Shown one piece after another: positions 1 through 7,771 of a DNA stretch of 26,374 nucleotides; positions within the stretch are counted from its first letter, which is position 1; each line of letters begins with the position of its first letter. A program made the position numbers and the translations under genes. The notes below the pieces were generated by a model, which did no database searches, was not told the DNA's origin, and saw only the letters and a list, made by a program, of their open reading frames with translations. The stretch lies in NCBI GenBank assembly GCA_045641505.1, contig JAZUHB010000018.1:1-26374 (forward strand), read 5' to 3'. Source of the DNA: JAZQNF01 sp045641505. GTDB taxonomy: Bacteria > Bacillota > Clostridia > Lachnospirales > Bianqueaceae.

Positions 1-918
1 TTATTCCACGCCGACGACTTCGTAGCCCGCCTCGACCACGGCGAAGCGGCGGTCCGCGTCGGCCGGGTCGCGGACAGTGTTCGGGCGGGTCACCAGGATG
101 ATGGGCAGCTCCGGCTGAGCCGCGCGCACGGTGCAGAAGAAGGGCTCGTGGGTCGCCGCGAGGTCTTCCGGCGTGTCGGCGTTGTGGTCGTAGTCCATCA
201 CGAAGACCTCCATCGGCAGGTCCGCGATATAGCGCGCCATCTCGGGCTCTCCCTTCGCGCGGCCGGAGAAGCCGAGGTTGATCTGGCGCAGGTTGAAGCG
301 CCGCGCCACCATCGAGGTGTAGCAGTGGCTGGGCCGCGAGGCGCAGGCACCCTGGGTGATCGAGGAGCCGTAGAACACGATCGGCTTTTCGGACGCGAAG
401 GGCGCGGCGGGCGCGAAACGGGCGCCGTCCTCCAGGCCGAGGGCGAACTCCAGCACGCCGTTGTAGAGCGGGAAGCTCAGCTCGTACTGATGAAAGCCCG
501 GCTCGGCGCACCGGTATTCGCCGGCCACCAGACGGTGGTCCTCCGCCGGCGCGAACATCTGCGCGAACTTCACGGGCTGACCGCCCGCGGCGCCGCGTCC
601 GGGATCGTCCTCGTACAGATCGAACCCGTGCGAGCCGGTGCGGGGCATGTGGTTCATGTCTGCCTCGAGCCAAAGCACCGCCTTCACCGCGACCGCGCGG
701 GAATCCGTGCAGAAGCGGAGCCGGATGCCGGTGGACGGGTAGCCCTCGCGGATGCCGTAGGGCAGGCGGTCCAGGTCGGCCGCGGCGATCCGGTGGAAAT
801 GCTCCAGGTTGCCGACGCCGTCCCAGACGAAATCAGGGCAATGGCGGTCGTACCAGACCAGGTTCTCCGCGGTGATGCCCTTGAAAGCGAAATTCTTGTC
901 CAGTTCTTCGAGCTTCAT
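1..918 (-). CDS. SGNH/GDSL-type esterase, C-terminus missing
   Basis: The 305-residue product looks like the SGNH-hydrolase family that carries an N-terminal beta-rich domain (about residues 1-170) before the hydrolase domain; no signal peptide is visible. Block I is GSSITQG with the likely nucleophile at Ser186, and the block III region reads DYDHN. These hydrolases usually remove acyl or acetyl groups from sugars or other small esters; the substrate cannot be told from sequence. The protein stops soon after a TRPN motif, whereas family members normally continue roughly 50 residues to a D-x-x-H block V that supplies the catalytic Asp and His. No such block is present, and the stop codon is the first three bases of the window. 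It may be a truncated or frameshifted gene, or a sequence error. The start is supported by AGGAGG six bases upstream. It follows yebC on the same strand with a hairpin between. Confidence 0.8.
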   Translation of the reverse strand: MKLEELDKNFAFKGITAENLVWYDRHCPDFVWDGVGNLEHFHRIAAADLDRLPYGIREGYPSTGIRLRFCTDSRAVAVKAVLWLEADMNHMPRTGSHGFDLYEDDPGRGAAGGQPVKFAQMFAPAEDHRLVAGEYRCAEPGFHQYELSFPLYNGVLEFALGLEDGARFAPAAPFASEKPIVFYGSSITQGACASRPSHCYTSMVARRFNLRQINLGFSGRAKGEPEMARYIADLPMEVFVMDYDHNADTPEDLAATHEPFFCTVRAAQPELPIILVTRPNTVRDPADADRRFAVVEAGYEVVGVE

Positions 919-930
919 GCTTCCTCCTAT

Positions 931-963
931 AAAAAAGGAGAGAGAATCGCTTCTCTCTCCTTT
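931..963 (-). terminator. Intrinsic terminator after yebC, abutting the next ribosome binding site
   Basis: A perfect stem (12 bp counting three A-T pairs at its base, arms 934-945 and 952-963, 6-nt loop) is followed on the minus strand by six Ts (936-931). This is a textbook intrinsic terminator for yebC. The T-tract ends only two bases before the AGGAGG of the SGNH gene, leaving no space for a separate promoter between them. Confidence 0.8.
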
Positions 964-975
964 CGTTTCGCAAAT

Positions 976-1704
976 TTAGTCCTCATTCTCCCAGTTGTGG
1001 TAGACGTCCTGCACGTCATCGTCATCCTCCAGCATGTCGAGCATCTTCTCGAGATTCTCGATCTGCTCGGGATCGGTGAGCGCGGTCGTGGTCTGGGGGA
1101 GCATCGTGATCTCGGCCTCGGCCATCGCGATGCCGGCCGCCTCGATGGCGCTGTAGACCGCGTCGAAATCGTCGGGATCGGTGGTGATGACGGCGGAACC
1201 GTCCTCGACCACGAAGTCCTCGGCGCCCGCCTCGATGGCGATCATGGTAAGCTCGTCCTCATCGGGACCGTCTTCCATGTCGATCACGATCTGGCCCTTC
1301 TTGTCGAACATGAAGGAGACGCAGCCCTGCGTGCCCATGTTGCCGCTGCACTTGGAGAAGGCATGGCGGACGTTGGCCGCGGTACGGGTCTTGTTATCGG
1401 TCAGGCACTCGACGATCACGGCAATGCCGCCGGGGCCGTAGCCCTCGTAGCTGCAGGATTCGTAATCGACGTTGCCGCTCTCGGCCGCCTTCTTGATGCT
1501 GCGCTGGATGGTATCGTTGGGCATGTTGTTGCTCTTGCACTTGGCGATGACCTCACGGAGCTTGCCGTTGGCTTCGGGATCGGGGCCGCCCTCTTTGATG
1601 GCGACCATCAGCTCACGGCCGAGCTTGGTGAAGATCTTGCCCTTCGCGGCGTCGTTCTTTTCTTTCTTATGCTTGATGTTGGAAAATTTGGAATGTCCGG
1701 ACAT
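976..1704 (-). CDS. yebC: YebC/PmpR (TACO1) family protein
   Basis: A full-length 242-residue YebC-family protein. The N-terminus MSGHSKFSNIKHKK is the family signature, the central EGYGPGGIA motif is present, and the C-terminal third is strongly acidic, ending in a run of Asp and Glu. Family members act in the cytoplasm. They were long described as transcriptional regulators (PmpR), and more recent work on YebC and mitochondrial TACO1 points to relief of ribosome stalling at proline-rich stretches; sequence alone does not separate these roles. The start is fixed by the conserved N-terminus. The ribosome binding site (AAAGG) lies about 12 bases upstream, further than is typical. A near-consensus promoter lies about 70 bp upstream, so the gene is transcribed independently of the yigZ-family gene behind it. 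Confidence 0.95.
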   Translation of the reverse strand: MSGHSKFSNIKHKKEKNDAAKGKIFTKLGRELMVAIKEGGPDPEANGKLREVIAKCKSNNMPNDTIQRSIKKAAESGNVDYESCSYEGYGPGGIAVIVECLTDNKTRTAANVRHAFSKCSGNMGTQGCVSFMFDKKGQIVIDMEDGPDEDELTMIAIEAGAEDFVVEDGSAVITTDPDDFDAVYSAIEAAGIAMAEAEITMLPQTTTALTDPEQIENLEKMLDMLEDDDDVQDVYHNWENED

Positions 1705-1774
1705 ACCTGTTCAATACCTTTCTGGATTTTCTCGTAGGACGGGCGCGCGGCCCGCCGCTTCAATCACTTTGTCT

Positions 1775-1803
1775 ATTTTAGCACTCCGCCCGCGTTCTTT
1801 CAA
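1775..1803 (-). promoter_or_regulatory. Sigma-A promoter for yebC
   Basis: Read on the minus strand: TTGAAA (1803-1798), 17-bp spacer, TAAAAT (1780-1775). The leader to the yebC start is about 65 nt and contains a short GC-rich inverted repeat near 1738-1755. Confidence 0.75.
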
Positions 1804-1811
1804 GGACAAAA

Positions 1812-2435
1812 TTACGGGAGCTCCGCCTCGAAGGGCTCGCCGCCCTCCGGCGAGATCCGTCCCTCGCTCTCCTCGCGGATCTGCGCGAGAAACGCCTCCT
1901 CCCGCGCGAGGGGAACGAGCACGGAGAGCGTCACCCGGTCGGTGTACTCGGTGCCGACCGTCTGATACTGCTCCTTCGCGAGCAGATACTGGATGCGGCC
2001 GAGCGCCGTGTAGTCCATCGGCAGACGGAAGATCCGCACCTCCTCGCGCGTGACGGTCCCGGCCGCCTCCACCGCGAGCCGCGCCGCCTCGGTGTAGGCC
2101 CGCACGAGGCCGCCGGTCCCGAGGAGCGTTCCGCCGAAGTAGCGCGTGGTGATGACCAGCACGTTCCGAAGCTCCGCGCCGCGCAGCACCGCCAGCGTGG
2201 GCAGGCCCGAGGTGCCGCCGGGCTCGCCGTCATCCGAGAAGCGCTCCGTCTCGGGAGAAAGCCCCACCCGGTAGGCGTAGACGTTGTGGGACGCGTCCCA
2301 GCATTCCTTGCGGACGGCCTCGAGGATAGCGCGGATTTCCTCCTCGCTCTCCACGTGCCAGATCTTCCCGATGAAACGGGACTTGCGGTCCGTGAACTCC
2401 GCCTCGGCGTGGCCGCCGACGGTTTTGTAGCCCAT
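1812..2435 (-). CDS. YigZ/IMPACT family protein
   Basis: A 207-residue member of the YigZ (UPF0029/IMPACT) family. The N-terminal domain (about 1-125) carries the signature YFGGTLLGTGGLVRAY and an FSDDGEPGGTSG motif; the C-terminal part (about 130-200) matches the smaller alpha/beta domain seen in bacterial YigZ proteins. Eukaryotic IMPACT regulates GCN2; the bacterial role is poorly defined, so no reaction is assigned. The start was chosen at the ATG at 2435, which follows GGAGGAGGTGAGAGG. An in-frame start ten codons upstream lacks that site and would fall on the promoter -10. The gene is monocistronic and divergent from the penicillin-binding protein. Confidence 0.9.
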   Translation of the reverse strand: MGYKTVGGHAEAEFTDRKSRFIGKIWHVESEEEIRAILEAVRKECWDASHNVYAYRVGLSPETERFSDDGEPGGTSGLPTLAVLRGAELRNVLVITTRYFGGTLLGTGGLVRAYTEAARLAVEAAGTVTREEVRIFRLPMDYTALGRIQYLLAKEQYQTVGTEYTDRVTLSVLVPLAREEAFLAQIREESEGRISPEGGEPFEAELP

Positions 2436-2463
2436 CCTCTCACCTCCTCCCGGGTTTTCTACC

Positions 2464-2493
2464 ATTATATCCCCGGAGGGCCCTCTCTGGCAA
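2464..2493 (-). promoter_or_regulatory. Sigma-A promoter for the yigZ-family gene
   Basis: Minus strand: TTGCCA (2493-2488), 18-bp spacer, TATAAT (2469-2464). The leader is about 20 nt. It is divergent from the PBP promoter, with about 54 bp between the two -35 boxes. Confidence 0.8.
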
Positions 2494-2547
2494 GCCCCGG
2501 CCGTCCCCGGGGCGCCGCCGAAGCCGCGCGCGAATCCGCCGCCGCGC

Positions 2548-2576
2548 TTGCCAAAGCGGCGCTTTTCTGCTATAAT
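2548..2576 (+). promoter_or_regulatory. Sigma-A promoter for the penicillin-binding protein
   Basis: TTGCCA (2548-2553), 17-bp spacer, TATAAT (2571-2576). It is followed by a short leader and AAGGAGG at 2601-2607, five bases before the ATG at 2613. Confidence 0.85.
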
Positions 2577-2612
2577 ATGATAGTCTTTGTATCATGAAAA
2601 AAGGAGGCGCCT

Positions 2613-5600
2613 ATGGAATACAGCAGTTACGAAAACAACACGAACTGCCTGGAGAGAACCCGGCTCGGCGATAAGATTTATTCCAAAGCCTGGCTGTACG
2701 TGCTCCGGGGTCTTTGTGTGGCTGTTATTATGGGCATCTGCGCGGTCGCCGGCCTCGGGCTCGGCGCGTTCACCGGTCTGCTGCACGGGGTGGAGGAATT
2801 CACCGACGCCAGCGATCTGGGCATCAGCGGCTTCACCACCACGGTCTACGACTGCAAGGGCCGCGAGGTGATCCAGCTTTCCTCCGGTGAGGACCGCGTC
2901 TACATTACCGCCGACGAAATCCCTCAATACATGAAAGACGCCGTCGTCGCCATCGAGGACGAGCGTTTCTACACCCACAACGGCATCGACATGAAGGGTA
3001 TCCTCCGTGCCGGCTACGCCATCTTCCGCTCCGGCGATGACACCGCCCAGGGCGGCTCCACCCTCACCCAGCAGGTCGTCAAGCAGCTGCTTCTCAACCC
3101 CTCCCAGAACATCCAGCGTAAGATCCGCGAATGGTATCTGGCCCTCGAGGTCGAGGAGGTGCTCAAAGAGCAGTACGGCCACGACGGCGCGAAGAACCTG
3201 ATCCTCGAGCTCTACCTCAACTACAACTTCCTCGGCAACAACTGCTACGGCATCGAGAAAGCGGCGAACTTCTATTTCGACAAGGACGCCAAGGACATGA
3301 ATCTGGCCGAATGCGCGCTGATCGCCGGCCTCTTCCAGGCCCCCTCCGCCTTCGACCCCACCAGCTATCCCGAGGACTGCCGCATCCGTCAGGTCACGGT
3401 CCTGCAGAAGATGCGCGATCTGGGCTTCATCACCCCCGAGGAATACGAAGAGGCCTACCATGACGACGTGTTCAAGCGCATCGCCAACAACTACCAGGCC
3501 TTCAAGGAAAACTCCTCCGACCGAGTCTGGTCCTACTTCCTGGATACCGCGGTCAAGTACATCGTCAAGGACATGGAAAAGGATCTGGGCATGACCAGCG
3601 CCCAGGCCTGGAACCGCCTCTACTACGGCGGTCTCTCCATCTATCTGACCCAGGACCTCGACCTGCAGAAATGCGTCGACGACGTGTTCGAGGACGCGAA
3701 AGCCGTATCCTCGAGCAAATACAGCTGGGGCAACCAGCCCACCTTCTATCAGGTTTCCTACAACCTGTCCGTCTACGATCCGAAGGACCGTTCCATCGTC
3801 ACCAACTACCCCACCTTCGTGGGTCTTTACAAAACTCAAAAACAGGCCCAGGACGCGGCGGACGCATTCCGCCTGAAATACGTGAGCAAGGACGCCCGCT
3901 ACGGCTACGAATACATCGATGACTGCCTGATCACGATCGAGCCCCAGTACGCGTTCACGCTGTACGATTTCCATAACGGCGAGGTCAAGGCGATCGCCGG
4001 CGGCCGCGGTGAAAAGACCACGAACATGTCCACCAACCGCGCCACCGACACCGTCCGTCAGCCCGGCTCCACCTTCAAGCTGATCGCCGCCTATTCGAAC
4101 GCGGTCGAGAACGGTGCCGGCACCGGCTCCGTCGTCGACGATTCCCCCTTCATGTTCTGGGATTGGGCTCCCACCGCCTGGTGGGGTGAAAACAGCACCG
4201 CCTCCCAGCCCGCCTACTACGGCCTGGTCACCTTCCGTCAGGCCATCGCCCGCTCCAACAACATCGCCGCGGCCCGCGTGAATACCGGCTGGACCGAGAA
4301 CGGCGTCGACGATAACTTCGCGATGGCCCAGAAATACGGGTTCACCTCGCTTCGCGACTACGACGATGTCGCGGACGGCAACGCCTCCGACCACGTCGGT
4401 TCCCTCTGCCTGGGCTCCTGCTCCGTTACGCAGCTCGAGCTGGCGGCGGCCTACGGCGCCATGGCGAACGGCGGCGTCCGCTACGATCCCATCTTCTACA
4501 CCCGCGTGCTCGACTACGAGGGCAACATCCTCCTGGAGGAGCAGCAAACCAGCACGGTGGTCCTCAAGGAAACCTCCGCCTGGATCCTGAGCGATATGCT
4601 GCGCACCAACGTCAAGGGTGACAACGGCGGTACCGCCTCGTACGACAATTTCACCGACAAATCCTTCTATAAGAACGCCACCGGCCACGAATACAAGGGA
4701 CAGCCCCAGGCCGTGGGCGGCAAGACCGGCTCCTCCGAGAACGAATCCGACGAGGTCTTCGTGGGCTTCACGAACTACTACGTGGGCGCTGTCTGGGCCG
4801 GCTTCGATTACTACACCTACAATAACGAAAAAGATCCCTGGAAGAACATGCGGTACGCGCACCGCGTCATCTGGATGCGCATCATGGCCGCCGTACATGA
4901 GGATCTGCCCTCCAAGACCACCTTCGCCCGTCCCAGCGGCATCGTCAGCGTCAACACCTGCGCCATGAGCGGCATGATCGCCACGAGCGCCTGCGGAAGC
5001 GACCCGACGGGCAGCCAGATCGTCACCGAATGGTACGCGAAGGGCACCGAGCCAAAGGATAGGTGCGACAAGCATGTCGGCTGCGTCTACTGCACCGAGT
5101 CCGGCCTCTATCCCTCCGCCGACTGCACCAGCGTCGCCACGAGCGTCCGCTTCCAGCGAACCCGCGAGCAGCTCGACGCGATCCAGGAAGCCCTGGAATA
5201 CTTCAAGGCCGAAAACCGCAAGAAATACAACGCGGCCCTGGCCGCCAAGACCCCCGAGACCTTCGACTACTCGAAGATCGAGGACTGGCCCTACATGGCG
5301 CCCTGGTGCTACGATATCCTCTGCGCGAAGGCCGACACCCTCCAGCGCGTCTGGACCATGGGCGGCAGCTCCCGCCAGCTTGTCGACATCGGCATGAACT
5401 GGTTCGAGGGAGCCGACGAGGTCGGTGAGGACGGCGCCGGTCCGGTCTACCAGTTCGACAACAGCAACCGGATGGTCTGCCCCTACGACAGTCTGGAAGC
5501 GCTTCTGGCCGATCAGCCTGATTTCTTCTTCGATCCCGCCGGCGGCAACGTCGTTTTCGACGTCAGCCACACCCACGTCTGCCCGCTCTGCTCCTTCAAG

Positions 5601-5798
5601 AAGCTCGTGAACACGGGCGGCGGAGAATCCGGTGAGGAATCCGGCGAAGAATCCGGCGAGGAGCCCGGCGAGGAATCCGGCGAAGGCGGCGGCGAAGAAT
5701 CCGGCGAGGAATCCCATACCTCTCCCTGGTCCGCTCCCAATGTTCCCTCCCAGTCGCCCGACGCGGAAGCCGAAAACGAAACCAAGCCCGAAAACTAA
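2613..5798 (+). CDS. Class A penicillin-binding protein (PBP1A family)
   Basis: A 1061-residue bifunctional peptidoglycan synthase acting on the outer face of the membrane. It has a short cytoplasmic tail and one transmembrane segment (about 27-53). The GT51 glycosyltransferase domain carries the EDxxFxxHxG motif (Glu115 to Gly124) and GGSTLTQQ. The transpeptidase domain carries STFK (Ser486, Lys489), SNN (548-550) and KTG (704-706), so both active sites look intact. After the transpeptidase domain come about 250 residues with paired cysteines (CAMSG, SACGS, CVYC, CPLC), then an acidic Gly-Glu-Ser repeat and a Pro/Ser-rich end. It is longer than most class A PBPs because of this extracellular tail. 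It has its own promoter, a strong ribosome binding site and a terminator, so it is a single-gene unit. A ponA/mrcA equivalent is likely; I leave the symbol blank because these genomes carry several paralogues. Confidence 0.95.
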   Translation: MEYSSYENNTNCLERTRLGDKIYSKAWLYVLRGLCVAVIMGICAVAGLGLGAFTGLLHGVEEFTDASDLGISGFTTTVYDCKGREVIQLSSGEDRVYITADEIPQYMKDAVVAIEDERFYTHNGIDMKGILRAGYAIFRSGDDTAQGGSTLTQQVVKQLLLNPSQNIQRKIREWYLALEVEEVLKEQYGHDGAKNLILELYLNYNFLGNNCYGIEKAANFYFDKDAKDMNLAECALIAGLFQAPSAFDPTSYPEDCRIRQVTVLQKMRDLGFITPEEYEEAYHDDVFKRIANNYQAFKENSSDRVWSYFLDTAVKYIVKDMEKDLGMTSAQAWNRLYYGGLSIYLTQDLDLQKCVDDVFEDAKAVSSSKYSWGNQPTFYQVSYNLSVYDPKDRSIVTNYPTFVGLYKTQKQAQDAADAFRLKYVSKDARYGYEYIDDCLITIEPQYAFTLYDFHNGEVKAIAGGRGEKTTNMSTNRATDTVRQPGSTFKLIAAYSNAVENGAGTGSVVDDSPFMFWDWAPTAWWGENSTASQPAYYGLVTFRQAIARSNNIAAARVNTGWTENGVDDNFAMAQKYGFTSLRDYDDVADGNASDHVGSLCLGSCSVTQLELAAAYGAMANGGVRYDPIFYTRVLDYEGNILLEEQQTSTVVLKETSAWILSDMLRTNVKGDNGGTASYDNFTDKSFYKNATGHEYKGQPQAVGGKTGSSENESDEVFVGFTNYYVGAVWAGFDYYTYNNEKDPWKNMRYAHRVIWMRIMAAVHEDLPSKTTFARPSGIVSVNTCAMSGMIATSACGSDPTGSQIVTEWYAKGTEPKDRCDKHVGCVYCTESGLYPSADCTSVATSVRFQRTREQLDAIQEALEYFKAENRKKYNAALAAKTPETFDYSKIEDWPYMAPWCYDILCAKADTLQRVWTMGGSSRQLVDIGMNWFEGADEVGEDGAGPVYQFDNSNRMVCPYDSLEALLADQPDFFFDPAGGNVVFDVSHTHVCPLCSFKKLVNTGGGESGEESGEESGEEPGEESGEGGGEESGEESHTSPWSAPNVPSQSPDAEAENETKPEN
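5622..5714 (+). repeat. Coding repeat for acidic Gly-Glu-Glu-Ser tail of the PBP
   Basis: A near-tandem 12-nt coding repeat (GGCGAGGAATCC and variants) gives about seven GEES-like units over 31 codons, interrupted by one Pro and a GEGGG stretch. The tail is extracellular and low in complexity. Such repeats can change length by slippage. Confidence 0.85.
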
Positions 5799-5817
5799 GC
5801 TCCACAATCCACCCGCC

Positions 5818-5850
5818 AAAAAGGCAGAGCACCCGGTGCCCTGCCTTTTT
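5818..5850. terminator. Bidirectional terminator between PBP and rlmH
   Basis: AAAAAGGCAG (5818-5827) pairs with CTGCCTTTTT (5841-5850), with an inner GCAC/GTGC stem. The A5/T5 flanks let it work in both directions, ending the plus-strand PBP transcript and the minus-strand rlmH transcript. Confidence 0.85.
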
Positions 5851-5867
5851 CATGTCCGGAAATAACC

Positions 5868-5930
5868 GCGCTTCGGAACGTTATTTGTTATTTGTTATTT
5901 TCCGAAGCGCTTGCGCTTCGGAACGTTATT
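5868..5930 (-). repeat. Type A heptamer-palindrome repeat after rlmH
   Basis: On the minus strand, directly after the rlmH stop, comes AATAACG (5930-5924). A palindrome with 11-bp arms TTCCGAAGCGC follows (5923-5913 and 5910-5900). Then come three tandem heptamers AATAACA, AATAACA, AATAACG (about 5899-5879) and a further half-palindrome (5878-5868). The 18-nt stretch 5868-5885 is repeated exactly at 5913-5930. The heptamer plus palindrome design matches the array at 15998-16092. Confidence 0.85.
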
Positions 5931-5931
5931 A

Positions 5932-6411
5932 TCACTTATGGTACGGCTCTCCCCTCCGGATCCGGAAGCTCCGGTAGAGCTGCTCCAGGAAGATCACCCG
6001 CATCAACTGGTGCGGGAAGGTAAGCTTCGAGAAGCTGATCTTTTCCCGCGCGGCGGAAAGCACCGCGGCCGAAAGGCCAAGCGACCCGCCGATGATGAAG
6101 CAAAGATGGCTTTGGCCGGCAACGGCAAGGTTCTCCGCCCAGGCAGCGAACTCCAGCGAGTCCCGGGCCTTGCCGTCGATCGCCAGTGCGATCGGATAGG
6201 CGCCCTTCGGCAGCTTCGCGAGGATCCGCTCGCCCTCCTTCACGCGGACAGCCTCCTCCTCGGCCGCGCTCGCGCCCTCGCGGGTGGGCTCGTCCTCGAC
6301 CTCGATGAGCGACAGCTCGCAATAAGAAGAAAGACGCTTGGCATACTCCGCCACAGCGTCTCTGTAGAAGCTTTCCTTGATCTTTCCGACCGCGATCAGC
6401 GTGATCTTCAT
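5932..6411 (-). CDS. rlmH: 23S rRNA (pseudouridine1915-N3)-methyltransferase RlmH
   Basis: A complete 159-residue SPOUT-class methyltransferase. It has the expected N-terminus (KITLIAVGKIKE), the SAM-site loop IIGGSLGLS in the C-terminal trefoil knot, and the diagnostic end RVIFLEQLYRSFRIRRGEPYHK-like tail with the terminal PYHK. The family methylates pseudouridine 1915 in helix 69 of 23S rRNA on assembled 70S ribosomes. Its ATG overlaps the murA stop codon in an ATGA arrangement (6408-6411), so translation is probably coupled to murA. A repeat begins almost immediately after its stop codon, and the bidirectional terminator beyond that probably ends the transcript. Confidence 0.96.
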   Translation of the reverse strand: MKITLIAVGKIKESFYRDAVAEYAKRLSSYCELSLIEVEDEPTREGASAAEEEAVRVKEGERILAKLPKGAYPIALAIDGKARDSLEFAAWAENLAVAGQSHLCFIIGGSLGLSAAVLSAAREKISFSKLTFPHQLMRVIFLEQLYRSFRIRRGEPYHK

Positions 6412-7691
6412 CCAATCTTCTTCTCCCTCTTCTCCTCGTCGTCGACGCGCTCGATCATCGCGCCCAGGCCCACGAGCTTGGCCACGAGCTCCTCGTAGCC
6501 GCGGTCGATCAGCTCGATGTTGGTGATGTAGCTCTCGCCGGAGGCAGCCAGCGCGGCGATGACCATCGCGGCGCCCGCGCGGAGATCGGTGGCGCGCACC
6601 TCGGCGCCCGTAAGAGCCGGAATGCCCTGGATCACGGCCATGCGGCCGTCCACGGACACCTTAGCGCCCAGTCGGGTAAGCTCGTCCACGTACTTGAAAC
6701 GGTTATCGTAGACCGCCTCGATCACGGTGCTGGTGCCCTCCGTCACGGAGAGGAGCGCCACGATCTGCGGCTGCATGTCGGTGGGGAAACCGGGATAGGG
6801 CTGGGTCTTGACACGGATGGGACAGAACTCGATGTTCCGGGCATCCACGGTGACGGTATCATCGCCCCGGTCCACGGTGATGCCCATCTCGCGCAGCTTC
6901 GCGGAGATGCACTCCATGTGACGGGGGATGACGTTGTTCACGGTGACACAGCCGTGGGTCGCGGCCGCGGCGACCATGTAGGTGCCGGCCTCGATCTGGT
7001 CGGGGATAATGCAATAGTCGGAGCCGTGGAGCTTTTTCACGCCGTAGACGCGGATCACGTCCGTACCGGCGCCGCGCACGTCGGCGCCCATGCTGTTCAG
7101 GAAGCTGGCGGTATCGACGATGTGCGGTTCCTTGGCCGCGTTTTCGATCACGGTGTCGCCCTCAGCCAGCACGGCCGCGAGCATCGCGTTGATGGTGGCG
7201 CCGACGCTGACCACGTCGAAGAAGATGTGCGCGCCGTGGAGACGCTCCGCCTTCATCACGACATTCGCGCCCGCGTCGACCTTCGCGCCCAGGGCCTCGA
7301 AGGCCTTGATGTGCTGATCGATCGGACGGGTGCCGAAATCGCAGCCGCCGGGCATCACCACGTTCGCCTCGCCGAAGCGGCCCAGCAGCGCGCCGAGCAG
7401 ATAGTAGGAGGCGCGCATCTTGCGGACCTCCTCCGTATCCACGGGAGCGTTCCGGAGGCCGGTGCTGTCGATACGCAGGGTGTGATGATCCAGGTACTCC
7501 ACCTTGACGTTCACCTGCCGGAGGATCGTGACGAGATTGCGGGTATCCGCGATGTAGGGCACGTTCTCCAGCCGGACGACGTCACGGGCCATCGCCGCGG
7601 CCGCCATGATGGGCAGCGCCGCGTTCTTGGCGCCGCTCACGGAGACATTGCCCTCGAGCGGCTTCAGGCCCTTGATCTTGAACATTTGCAT
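6408..7691 (-). CDS. murA: UDP-N-acetylglucosamine 1-carboxyvinyltransferase MurA
   Basis: A 427-residue enolpyruvyl transferase that adds phosphoenolpyruvate to UDP-GlcNAc, the first committed step of peptidoglycan synthesis in the cytoplasm. Lys22-Asn23 in SGAKNAAL and the catalytic Cys117 in PGGCDFGTRP are present; that Cys is the residue attacked by fosfomycin, so resistance by Cys-to-Asp exchange is not indicated. The inside-out alpha/beta barrel repeats run along the whole length. The start at 7691 (ATGCAAATG) fits the family N-terminus MFKIKG. A TTG ten codons earlier is possible but extends beyond the family norm. The only upstream match to a ribosome binding site is a modest GGGGAT. 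The gene follows fba across 235 bp of structured repeats; no convincing promoter of its own was seen. Confidence 0.95.
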   Translation of the reverse strand: MQMFKIKGLKPLEGNVSVSGAKNAALPIMAAAAMARDVVRLENVPYIADTRNLVTILRQVNVKVEYLDHHTLRIDSTGLRNAPVDTEEVRKMRASYYLLGALLGRFGEANVVMPGGCDFGTRPIDQHIKAFEALGAKVDAGANVVMKAERLHGAHIFFDVVSVGATINAMLAAVLAEGDTVIENAAKEPHIVDTASFLNSMGADVRGAGTDVIRVYGVKKLHGSDYCIIPDQIEAGTYMVAAAATHGCVTVNNVIPRHMECISAKLREMGITVDRGDDTVTVDARNIEFCPIRVKTQPYPGFPTDMQPQIVALLSVTEGTSTVIEAVYDNRFKYVDELTRLGAKVSVDGRMAVIQGIPALTGAEVRATDLRAGAAMVIAALAASGESYITNIELIDRGYEELVAKLVGLGAMIERVDDEEKREKKIG

Positions 7692-7722
7692 AGGATTATC
7701 CCCAATACTTTGCAGAGACAAG

Positions 7723-7751
7723 GGGAGAGAGGAGGATGGCTCCTCTCTCCC
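7723..7751 (-). promoter_or_regulatory. Purine/pyrimidine hairpin in the murA leader
   Basis: A perfect 11-bp stem GGGAGAGAGGA/TCCTCTCTCCC with a 7-nt loop, 32 bases upstream of the murA start on the minus strand. The T-tract is poor (CTTGTCTCT), so it may be a weak terminator after fba or a leader structure for murA. Confidence 0.6.
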
Positions 7752-7771
7752 GATGATGGTAATATTTATGA

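Noticed and set aside
2592..5819. 1075-residue frame antisense to the penicillin-binding protein
   Set aside because: Low-complexity Gly/Val/Asp-rich translation with no domain. It is a product of GC-rich codon usage opposite a clear gene.
7692..7721. TTG start for murA at 7721
   Set aside because: It adds ten residues absent from the family N-terminus; the ATG at 7691 fits MurA and its Lys22 numbering.
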